From: Thermoplasmata archaeon | GTDB taxonomy: Archaea > Thermoplasmatota > Thermoplasmata > Lutacidiplasmatales > UBA184 | Reading direction: 5' to 3' | Length of the DNA stretch: 64,000 nt | Assembly: GCA_022750115.1 (NCBI GenBank) | Contig: JAKIWI010000008.1 | Span: forward strand, 1-64,000 | In this document: positions 28,547-36,497 of the stretch, piece after piece | Layout of the letters: each line of letters starts with the position of its first letter | Position numbering within the stretch: position 1 is the stretch's first letter | Position numbers and translations under genes: made by a program | The notes under the pieces: model-generated | What the model saw: the letters and a program-made list of their open reading frames with translations, nothing else | What the model was told of the DNA's origin: nothing | Databases searched by the model: none

Positions 28547-28850
28547 CCCCTTCCGAGTCTGGCAGAAGGGGAAGGCCCCCCTCCGGATTGGGTCGTACCG
28601 GTCCGGGTCGGGAGTGTTACGGGATGGGTGTCCCCGTCGGTCGATTTGGGGACGAATTGCGGGACTACTGAGCCTCGCCGGACTCCGGACGGTGACCGGC
28701 GGTCTCGGATAGGACGCCTCCGAGGGGTCGGGATCGGTCGACTCCAGTGATTTCGTGACGCATGGAGTCGACGGACCGGAGTCCCCCGAACTTCCCTGGA
28801 AGGATACGGAAAGTCTACCGAGTCCGCGGAAGGTCCGCCGATTTCCACGG
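28547..28850 (+). repeat. ~300-bp repeat, copy A
   Basis: Near-collinear with the reverse complement of about 34940-35240 (e.g. CTTCCGAGTCTGGCAGAAGGGGAAGGCCCCCC; GTGTTACGGGATGGGTGTCCC; CGGTCGATTTG; GAATTGCGGGACT). Confidence 0.8.
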
Positions 28851-28888
28851 TGCCCACGAACCCCCGCTGCCCGCCCCGCGGAATGATA

Positions 28889-29178
28889 TGTTGGAGCGCC
28901 AGTCGGAAGCCATGAAGGCCGTGGCAGCGAACCCGGGCTCGTTCGACAGGGTCCTTCAGGCAGAGGCGGCACGGGAACGCAGATCCTGGAACCGTATCGT
29001 CTTGCCTTTCCTCGGCGCCGGGGGGTACATGCTGGCGCAAGGAGTCTATCTGGCGCTCCCGAACAGCGCTTGGTCGGCCTCAACCGGCCTGGAGTTGGCG
29101 GCCCTGAGTTGATCGGTCGCGGCGCTGTTCCTGATCTTGGTCGCTCGTAACTGGACGTTTGGGCGGCCCGTCGAGTGA
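28889..29178 (+). pseudogene. Two-TM protein with in-frame TGA at the start of the second TM segment
   Basis: MLERQSEAMKAVAANPGSFDRVLQAEAARERRSWNRIVLPFLGAGGYMLAQGVYLALPNSAWSASTGLELAALS[TGA]SVAALFLILVARNWTFGRPVE*. Confidence 0.5.
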
Positions 29179-29333
29179 GATCGAGCCCCGGTCGGGTTCA
29201 GCCGCCGGCGTGGGAGGTTCAACATTCCAATTCGGTCAGTCTTGGGTTGACGACCGCCGAGGGCGCGGCGCAACCGTTCGGAGCGCCGTTCGCGGTCGCC
29301 TGAATCAGAGTTTGCACGCTGCTGGAATCCGAT

Positions 29334-29564
29334 CTACCTAAGCCAGAGCCGCCGCGCCGCCGACGCGGCGATGCATCCGAGTCCGGTCAGAAGCACCCCG
29401 ACGTCCGCCCACCACGAGAGGCCGACGGTCGAGCTGCGAGTCAGATAGTAGATCGCGAGGGCGATTAGAAAGACGCCACCCGCCAGCACTGAACCCCGAT
29501 AGAAGCGGAGCCACGCCCGCATCAACCTCGGCTGCTCTGGCTCGGCCGGAGTATCGCCTGTCAT
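29334..29564 (-). CDS. Small two-TM membrane protein
   Basis: FYRGSVLAGGVFLIALAIYYL...WWADVGVLLTGLGCIAASAARRLW. Confidence 0.6.
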   Translation of the reverse strand: MTGDTPAEPEQPRLMRAWLRFYRGSVLAGGVFLIALAIYYLTRSSTVGLSWWADVGVLLTGLGCIAASAARRLWLR

Positions 29565-29683
29565 CGCCTCACCCCGTCGATATCGGACGTGGCAGTGTCG
29601 GTTCCCGATTTAGGGGCCTCGAACCACTTTGGCGGGCGCTGGCGGAACCATTCCGGGGGTAGTTCCGGAACGGTTTGGCTCCA

Positions 29684-29822
29684 GTTGTACCGCGGTTCGG
29701 GTTCCGACCTGCGACGGCGGCGGTACTACAGTTCCCGGCGCGGTTCGGCAACGGTAGGATCGAACCGCGCTCGAGGTTGGGCTTGGGGCCTTTCGAGAGC
29801 TCGGCAGTTACACGGAATGAGG
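29684..29822 (+). repeat. ~130-bp repeat family, copy 1
   Basis: CCAGTTGTACCGCGGTTCGGGTTCCGACC...GCGCGGTTCGGCAACGGTAGGATCGAACCGCGCTCGAGGTTGGGCTTGGGGCCTTTCGAGAGCTCGGCAGTTACACGG; aligns with the copies at 34600 (inverted) and 61545. Confidence 0.7.
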
Positions 29823-29830
29823 ACCCCGGC

Positions 29831-30418
29831 TCAACGCAGGCGCCAGTCCTCGAAGCGTTGGACGATTGCCGCACCGACTGGCTGGTCAACGCCAGCTGCT
29901 CGAGTTCGGGCGGGAGGTCCGGCGGTTTGGCGGGTCTCTCGCGAGTTGGGGAGCCCGACTCCTCTCCAGGCCATCCACGATGATCGAACGTACTCTACCA
30001 GGTAGTCCTGCAGGTACCACACGTCTCCAGATTCCGAAGTGATGCGAGCGGGGGTGGAGCCCCCCCGGCCCACGAATCTCGAATCCTCTACTCCCGTCAC
30101 GTCTGAGAAAAGCATGGTCCGGCTCGTGGTGCGTCTGGGAGCAAGCCCAAGAGGCTCGAACGTCCCGACCATTCGATCCTGTCCGAGGGAGATGGTTACC
30201 GGGGTTCGACGGGAGGCCACGAGCACCTGGCTCCACCCCAGCGCCGTGATCAGCGCAAACAACAGCAGGAGCCCGAAATTGAGGATCCCAATCCCCCCGC
30301 GAGCCGAAACCGGAATCGAGACGACCGCCCAGACGATGAGGCCCGCAAGAATGAGCGTGAACACGACCGCGGGTGGGGGGAGTGAACTGTCGACCGAGCG
30401 GTTGTCGAGGTTGGGCAT
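29831..30418 (-). CDS. Two-TM membrane protein with PH-like C-terminal domain
   Basis: VVFTLILAGLIVWAVVSIPV and FGLLLLFALITALGWSQVLVASR, then TVTISLGQDRMVGTFEPLG-type segment. Confidence 0.55.
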   Translation of the reverse strand: MPNLDNRSVDSSLPPPAVVFTLILAGLIVWAVVSIPVSARGGIGILNFGLLLLFALITALGWSQVLVASRRTPVTISLGQDRMVGTFEPLGLAPRRTTSRTMLFSDVTGVEDSRFVGRGGSTPARITSESGDVWYLQDYLVEYVRSSWMAWRGVGLPNSRETRQTAGPPARTRAAGVDQPVGAAIVQRFEDWRLR

Positions 30419-30690
30419 TCAGTGCGGGTTGACCGACATCGGACTCTTCAAGGCTGTGAACCGAGTCCGCTTCCTGTTCCATGCCAGTCAGCGTTGAGAA
30501 ACCCCGCTGTTGAGAAGGGTCGACCTGCCGGGACTTGGCCCGCCTTTCGCAAGGGACCCATTGCCGGACCTTTGCCGGCTTGCGCGAAGGACCTCGCGCG
30601 GAGTCTGGCAATTGCCGAGGCCGCACGGCTCCACCCGCTTCAGGGGTATTCCAAGAGAACTCCGTCCCCCGCGATGCCCGGCAGTCCCTT

Positions 30691-31214
30691 CTAGGCGCCC
30701 TCAAGCGTCCGCACGCGGCGGAACCCCGCCTTCTGGAACGCATGGATCGACCGATCGTTCTCAGCAGACGGCACGGCCACTATTCGGACCGCCTGGCGCT
30801 CTCCGCAGAGGTAGTCGCGAGTGAGCGCGATGACCCGAGTCCCGAGCCCTTTTCCCCTTAACGTCAGGTCGCCGATGAACAGGTCAAATTCGTAGCTCCG
30901 CTCGTCGCGGGGGTAACCCACCAGTTCGGCGTCCGAGGTCCGCAAGCGGTGGTATTGTACGAAGACTACCGGTCGGACGTCCAGGTCCACGACGCAGCCT
31001 GGTACTCGAGGAACCGACCGGTCGCACGGTCCCGTGGCCGCTTCCGTCCGCGTGAGAGGAACTCCTTCCGCACCTTCTCCTCAGCGACCTTCCCCCGATA
31101 AACGGCGTAGGAATCCATGACCTTCGGATCGGACCTCCATCGCGCGAGGAGGGGGACGTCCTCCACCTCCAGGACGCGTAGTCTGGGGCCCGGGGCCGAG
31201 GCCAACACCTTCAC
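30691..31214 (-). pseudogene. GNAT acetyltransferase split by a probable 1-nt deletion
   Basis: Frame 1: VKVLASAPGPRLRVLEVEDVPLLARWRSDPKVMDSYAVYRG...ATGRFLEYQA; frame 2: VVDLDVRPVVFVQYHRLRTSDAELVGYPRDERSYEFDLFIGDLTLRGKGLGTRVIALTRDYL. Join near 31000. Confidence 0.75.
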
Positions 31215-31395
31215 GACCGGTGCGATGCGCCGCGGCCCATGTGCCCTTCGACTACGGGACTCGTTCAGATTGTCCTCACTTGAATCTTGGGGAGGTATAG
31301 GGGGATGGAGCCGGGTTCCGACGTAGGAATCAGCCGCCCGACCTTGGAGCATTCTCGCCCTCGGAGTCCGAGCCTTTTCAAGCCCTCGATCGTCG

Positions 31396-32019
31396 TCAGT
31401 CCAACAGGACTCCCGCGCTTCCGGGCGAACCAAGCACGGTCGCGGAAACCAAGAATCCGTTTGGGGCGACGCCACCAGGGAACGTCATGTTCAGGAGTGC
31501 CCCTGGCTCAACGATCGTCGTGGAGACGCCGGGTTGCCCGGCAGGCAGGGCCCCTGCCACGATACCCCCGTCGGGGTTGGTAATCTTCGCACTGAATCCG
31601 GTCCATATGTATCCACCCGGAAAGGTCGACAGGAACGCGGGATACGCACCCGGGATGAATTCGACCTCAAGATGCCCAACCATTGACCCGTTGGTCAAGA
31701 CTATCGGCTCGCCCGGCGGTGAGGTGACAGTGAACGAGAGGTGGGGTGCTGAGAGGCCCGAGGGCGACGAGAAGTCGAGCAATATGAGGACCCATACCCC
31801 CGAGAGTCCCCCCCCGGCCCACGTGCCTTCTCGCACCTGAGCCAGTGTGGCTCTGAACGGGGGTGGGGCTGGGGTGACACCGGCGAGGACAGCCCATGCG
31901 ACAAGGGCCGCAGCAGCTGCAATCCCGACGAGAGTCGAGGAGAGTTCCCGTCGGCGCAGGAATGCCTTCACTCGCTCCGAGATTCCCGGCGATGACTCAG
32001 GCATATCCTGGAAGTCCAA
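31396..32019 (-). CDS. Single-TM exported protein
   Basis: TLVGIAAAAALVAWAVLAGVTPAPP then an ectodomain with NGS/NMT sequons. Confidence 0.6.
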   Translation of the reverse strand: MDFQDMPESSPGISERVKAFLRRRELSSTLVGIAAAAALVAWAVLAGVTPAPPPFRATLAQVREGTWAGGGLSGVWVLILLDFSSPSGLSAPHLSFTVTSPPGEPIVLTNGSMVGHLEVEFIPGAYPAFLSTFPGGYIWTGFSAKITNPDGGIVAGALPAGQPGVSTTIVEPGALLNMTFPGGVAPNGFLVSATVLGSPGSAGVLLD

Positions 32020-32092
32020 ACGCCTATCGGGGTACGGTTGGAGTCGACGCCGGCCAACATTCCGAACCGGTCCGTTTCGAAGTGCAGAATGA

Positions 32093-32533
32093 TTAGAGGT
32101 ACGCAGGCCGGAGCAACGCTACGCGCTTGGCTTGAACGGGCGTCAAGGAGAACCGCGACGGGACTCCGAAGCGGGACGAAAAGACCTCGAGTCGGCTGCC
32201 TCGGAGAAACGCCCTGTTCCAAGGAAAAAACTCCGAGCGAGCCCCGTAGTCAATAGTGGCTCCTTCGGGGGATAACCCGAGGCTCGAGGCGGGCACCGGT
32301 ACGAGGATTATCCACAAGAGTCCCGACCCTAGGGCGGCGGCGAGCGCAGCGGACTGAACGATGAAGCTCAGCCGGGGCGAAAGCTGATCAACACCGGCCC
32401 ACCCCAGGCCCTGCAGGAGGGCAAAGTCGGCCGCCACCATCGAACTGCAGAACACAAGGAGGAATCCGATAAGCCATGGCCCGCGCGGTTCGCCCGGAAC
32501 CCATTCCACGGGGACAAGAGCGCGTCCGGCCAT
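32093..32533 (-). CDS. Two-TM membrane protein
   Basis: WLIGFLLVFCSSMVAADFALLQGL and SAALAAALGSGLLWIILVPV. Confidence 0.55.
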   Translation of the reverse strand: MAGRALVPVEWVPGEPRGPWLIGFLLVFCSSMVAADFALLQGLGWAGVDQLSPRLSFIVQSAALAAALGSGLLWIILVPVPASSLGLSPEGATIDYGARSEFFPWNRAFLRGSRLEVFSSRFGVPSRFSLTPVQAKRVALLRPAYL

Positions 32534-32654
32534 GACGGGGGAAGGTCGTCTGGGTTTTCAGGTCTGTGCCCGAGCGGGGGAGCCTGAACCCAGTCAGCAA
32601 GATGTCGGTTTCTCGAGGTGCGGTGGGCGGTAGTCATCTCGCCTTGATTGGCGC

Positions 32655-33134
32655 TCACGGCGCCCCTTTCGGCTTGACAGTGAGGCGCCAGCGGATTTCG
32701 CGTGGGAGGGGTCCATCGAGTTCAATCCACGCGACTGGCAATCCGAGCTTCCCCGTCCGCACTACGAGGCGAACCCGCTCTTCACTTCCTGCCAAGGCTG
32801 TGCCCCGCACGTTCGACATCGGGATCTTCAACCGCACAAACCGCGGAGTTCGGATGCGAACGTAGTCGTCGCCGACCGAGAGGGTTCCGCGAAGCACGAG
32901 CAGCCCCGAGAGCGCGACCGGACCGACAACAGTTGCGACGAGGAGCAGGGCAGAAACCATCACTCCGCCATACCATGGGAAGCCGCAGAACGGCTCCCCA
33001 CGTTGACAGGGTGAGGAAACAACCGCGCCGGCGTAGATCGAGCCGAAAATCAAACAACCGGCGTAGCCGTACAGGGCACCGAGGTTGAGGGATCGAAAAC
33101 GGACCGTGGCCTCCAGGATGGCGCCCTCCGGCAT
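32655..33134 (-). CDS. Two-TM membrane protein with Cys loop
   Basis: YAGCLIFGSIYAGAVVSSPCQRGEPFCGFPWYGGVMVSALLLVATVVGPVALSGLLVL. Confidence 0.6.
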   Translation of the reverse strand: MPEGAILEATVRFRSLNLGALYGYAGCLIFGSIYAGAVVSSPCQRGEPFCGFPWYGGVMVSALLLVATVVGPVALSGLLVLRGTLSVGDDYVRIRTPRFVRLKIPMSNVRGTALAGSEERVRLVVRTGKLGLPVAWIELDGPLPREIRWRLTVKPKGAP

Positions 33135-33227
33135 GCGTTCGAGGAATTGGATGATGTCGTTAAGGCCTCGCTTTCCAGGGACGTAAGAACTAACTCGTGC
33201 GCGAGCACTCGCTACCGGTGAGGTACG

Positions 33228-33899
33228 ATGACGGCTGAGCTTCCTGGGCCTCCCTTCCCGGCGCCACCGCCACCTCCTGGCTGGCCGCTGGCGGTCACGT
33301 CCCTACCGCCGGACCTACCCCGCCCTCCCCCGCACTCAGCCAGGACGGTTTGGGCGCTCGGGGCGGTGCTGGTAATTGTAGGTCTGCTCTTCTTTGGGAG
33401 CTTCGTCTACTTCGATCATCCTATTCCTGGGAGCAACTGCAATGACTGGTACGTGTACTGCCCGCGCGGGCTGCCCGACTTTTCGCCGGTGGGCGTGGAG
33501 AAAGTGTCTGCCGGGTCGATTGGTTGCCGCCCGACCTCGGGAGAAGTTTGCTTTGCCTCAACCTTTCAGTCGGCGCTTCACGGCCTAACTCTCGCCCATC
33601 TCCGGTTTGTGCTGGCGAATGCGAGCGAGACCTCAGATACGAACGGGCCGCTCGGTCCCCCATTGCCCCTACCGGCGAGCGCCCGGGTTACGGCGCTGGC
33701 TTCACCAGGTTCTGCCGCGGGGCTTTGGAACGTATCCGGGAGTCAGTGGGTCAGCGGCGGAGACTGGCCGGTTCCGACTGGGCCTGAGGTGTCCGTCATC
33801 CTCGATACCGGCCTCGCCGCAAACACCACCCTGACCGATGCGATGTTCTATGTCGTCTTGACGAGCCCCTACGAGGGGGCCCTTGGATTTCCGATTTAG
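33228..33899 (+). CDS. Single-TM exported protein with Pro-rich N-terminus
   Basis: GPPFPAPPPPPGW then TVWALGAVLVIVGLLFFGSFVYF and a Cys-containing ectodomain. Confidence 0.65.
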   Translation: MTAELPGPPFPAPPPPPGWPLAVTSLPPDLPRPPPHSARTVWALGAVLVIVGLLFFGSFVYFDHPIPGSNCNDWYVYCPRGLPDFSPVGVEKVSAGSIGCRPTSGEVCFASTFQSALHGLTLAHLRFVLANASETSDTNGPLGPPLPLPASARVTALASPGSAAGLWNVSGSQWVSGGDWPVPTGPEVSVILDTGLAANTTLTDAMFYVVLTSPYEGALGFPI

Positions 33900-34023
33900 T
33901 GCCCAGCCCGATGATACCCGCTCAGGAGGAGGCTCACTCGGGCAGTTGTTCGCAACGTGTCCATTGTCAACGCCGGGTCCGTGCCACCGGAGGTCGGACC
34001 GTTTTCCAAGATAGAGACTTCCA

Positions 34024-34542
34024 ATGCAGGCTCCCGCATGGGCAGCCGCGGCCGAGATGCGGCTATCTCTCCCAAGGCCCTGGCCTGGGCGAGCCATGCG
34101 GGGGCGAACCTACGCGATCACGGGCGTGGCAGTTGCGGCGGTCGTCTGCACGCTCCTCGTCTTACTCTGGCTGCCGGTTCCCGGAACTTCAGTGCGCCGC
34201 TCGTGCTACTCGTTTCAGCTGCTCAACTCAGCTCCGGCCGTGCTTTCGAGTGGCAATGGCACCCGGCCGTCTCAAAGGTTCTCATTCACCTGGGCGACCC
34301 TGCCTGCACATCCGGTCTTGGTGACGCTCACCCGGGGCGCCACGGAAACTCAGCTTTACACGAGCTATTCTTCCGCAGGCTCGAGCTCGTACGACTCGAG
34401 CGTCGGCTGGATCGTTTTCACTTTCAATACATCGTCACCCCCTCCAAACCTCACCGTCTTCCTGAACGAGTCATGGCTCGCGTCGACCCCGCACTCGATC
34501 CTGGGGAGCTCGGCAGTTCCGCTCTGCCATTACGGATCCTGA
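34024..34542 (+). CDS. Single-TM exported protein
   Basis: YAITGVAVAAVVCTLLVLLWLPVPGTSVRRSCYSF...NTSSPPPNLTVFLNESW. Confidence 0.6.
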   Translation: MQAPAWAAAAEMRLSLPRPWPGRAMRGRTYAITGVAVAAVVCTLLVLLWLPVPGTSVRRSCYSFQLLNSAPAVLSSGNGTRPSQRFSFTWATLPAHPVLVTLTRGATETQLYTSYSSAGSSSYDSSVGWIVFTFNTSSPPPNLTVFLNESWLASTPHSILGSSAVPLCHYGS

Positions 34543-34599
34543 ACTGTCGCGTTGCTCCCAGGGTGCGGACGCGATAGGCCGTCGGGGACCGGGCGCAAA

Positions 34600-34740
34600 T
34601 CGTAGAGATCTCCAAAGGTCCCAAGCCTAACCGCGTCCCGCGGCTCGGCCAACCGTTGCCGAACCGTGCCGGGGGGGGGTTGCGCCCACGTCGGGGAAGG
34701 TCCAAACTCTAACCGCGCTTGCATCCGCGCGTAACCGGCA
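34600..34740 (-). repeat. ~130-bp repeat family, copy 2 (inverted relative to copies 1 and 3)
   Basis: Reverse complement reads GCGCGGTTAGAGTTTGGACCTTCCCCGACGTGGGCGCAACC...GGCACGGTTCGGCAACGGTTGGCCGAGCCGCGGGACGCGGTTAGGCTTGGGACCTTTGGAGATCT. Confidence 0.75.
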
Positions 34741-34939
34741 CGGAACCGGGTCGGGGGCGGTTGTACCGCCGCCTTCGCAGGTCGTCCGCCGTAATGGGAG
34801 TCCCTGGGTCAGTTGAACCTTCCAGACCGGGCGCCGAACCCAACTCCGGGCCCGCTCCAGCGGTGTCCTCCCCGGTTGGATTAGCTCCCCCAGTTCGGGT
34901 AAGAGTACACTCTCCCAGAGTGTTCGGACAGGATGGTAT

Positions 34940-35240
34940 AGATCAGAACTTCCACGGACGGGGCGGACTTTCCGGATCACTCCGTGGAAGCTCGGGGGAC
35001 TCCAGTCCGTCGAGTCCATCCGTCAAGGAATCACGCGAATCGACCGGCCCCAACCCCGCCGAGGCGTCCTATCTGGGACCGCCGGTGCGCACACGGAGTC
35101 CGCCGGGGCTCAAAAGTCCCGCAATTCGCCCACAAATCGACCGATAGGGACACCCATCCCGTAACACCCCCGACCCGGACTGCTGGGACCCAGTCCGAAG
35201 GGGGGCCTTCCCCTTCTGCCAGACTCGGAAGGGGTCCGGC
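34940..35240 (-). repeat. ~300-bp repeat, copy B (inverted relative to copy A)
   Basis: See copy A; both copies also keep the reading-frame peptide CYGMGVPxGRF..ELRD[YF]*. Confidence 0.8.
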
Positions 35241-35302
35241 TCGGATTCACTCCGATTATCTTGAATTCATCAAATACTCCCGCTCCGAGTTCAGGGTGGG
35301 TC

Positions 35303-35632
35303 ATGTCGCTCCGATGGCGCCGCGCGGTGGCGGCAGTCTCGGTCGTCACCGTGGCCTGCGGCATCGTTCTGATCCTTCACCGAGTCACTCTGTTCCACGA
35401 CGTTCAGAACCAATCCGCTACGTGGAGGACACCTTGCCCTGCCGGGTACGGCCCGTGCCATGTTACCCCGCCCTGGGCTGGAGAGTACGAGCGTTCGCTT
35501 GCCGAGATTCGCATCGGAGTGTTGGTGCTCTCCGCCGGACTCTCGGCCCTGGTCGTGGCGATTGCTTCGACGGTGCGAGACCGATGGCGAGCGTCGAGAA
35601 TCCCGTCGTCGATCCAGGGCCAGCCCGATTGA
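35303..35632 (+). CDS. Small two-TM membrane protein with CPAGYGPC loop
   Basis: AVSVVTVACGIVLIL...RTPCPAGYGPCHVTPP...IGVLVLSAGLSALVVAIAS; layout matches 22357..22668. Confidence 0.65.
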   Translation: MSLRWRRAVAAVSVVTVACGIVLILHRVTLFHDVQNQSATWRTPCPAGYGPCHVTPPWAGEYERSLAEIRIGVLVLSAGLSALVVAIASTVRDRWRASRIPSSIQGQPD

Positions 35633-35675
35633 AACGGGGACACCTTTCCATGTCGCCGCCGACATGGTTGGAGGC

Positions 35676-36179
35676 TCACCGGGGGAGATTCGGCGGGCCC
35701 GGCACTTCGCGCGCCCAATCTTCAGGACTGATCCTCCGTACCTTGCGGGTGAGGTTCCCCGAAAAGCTGAGGATGAACCGATTGAAATCCTCCCCGTACG
35801 GCCCACCCAGGCGCTGCCGAAGCCCGACCCGCTTCACATCCGAGTACTCCCAAAGGACGAGCAGCTCCCGACCTGTCACCTTCAGTCTCACGACCACTGG
35901 AATGAATGTCCGTGAATTTGCAGTGCGGACCGTGGTAATCCCGCCGCGCGTCTGGGAAGATTCAATCGCGTGACCAATATCACGAATGACTTTCTCCGCG
36001 GTTTGTACCGGGTCCCGGGGTTGCCCGAGGTCAACAGGAGGTAGCTCCAGGGCGCGGGCCACTTGCTTGCTCACTGCGGCTGCCTCAAGCTCAAACCTGC
36101 TGAGCCTGGGCGAAGTGCGAGCTTCCCAAAAGGGGAGCTTTTCCAAAGCTTCGCTGATTCGAATCCCACCCGAGTCCAC
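35676..36179 (-). CDS. Hypothetical protein
   Basis: 167 aa, soluble composition, no recognised domain. Confidence 0.5.
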   Translation of the reverse strand: MDSGGIRISEALEKLPFWEARTSPRLSRFELEAAAVSKQVARALELPPVDLGQPRDPVQTAEKVIRDIGHAIESSQTRGGITTVRTANSRTFIPVVVRLKVTGRELLVLWEYSDVKRVGLRQRLGGPYGEDFNRFILSFSGNLTRKVRRISPEDWAREVPGPPNLPR

Positions 36180-36248
36180 ACCAACCTCCCATGTTTCACG
36201 GAAGAGGTTCCCGCCCTGCGGAAGGGCGGGGTTCGGCGTCCGGTTTCA

Positions 36249-36353
36249 CGCCCGTGCTGGGATTCGAACCCAGGTCTGAGGCTCCGCAGGCCTCTAGGAT
36301 AATCCAGTGTAGCGCGGAGGAAGGATCCTTCCGCGAAGCTACCCCACACGGGC
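36249..36353 (-). tRNA. tRNA-Arg(GCG) with probable ~29-nt D-loop intron
   Basis: Acceptor GCCCGTG/CACGGGC; anticodon arm GAGGC-CTGCGGA-GCCTC (anticodon GCG); T-arm CTGGG-TTCGAAT-CCCAG; extra GTAGC-TTC-GCGGA...TCCGC-GCTAC hairpin in the D-loop; 105 nt total. Confidence 0.85.
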
Positions 36354-36497
36354 ACCCGCCGGTTGTTTTCTCCTTGGCGGCGGCCGAGCGACCCTCCCTA
36401 TAAAACCCAGTTCACGCCGCGACTTCGACGCGCGGAGGCCTTTATACAGGTCGGAACTCCCTCCGACGGAGCGGTGGTTCTTCGCCGAGCTCCGTCC

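Noticed and set aside
25546-36249. Provirus explanation for the island
   Set aside because: No capsid, portal, terminase, replication or integrase gene recognised; only the attachment-site geometry supports mobility.
36290-36345. GGAAGGATCCTTCC palindrome as a protein-binding site
   Set aside because: Better explained as the terminal part of the tRNA intron hairpin.
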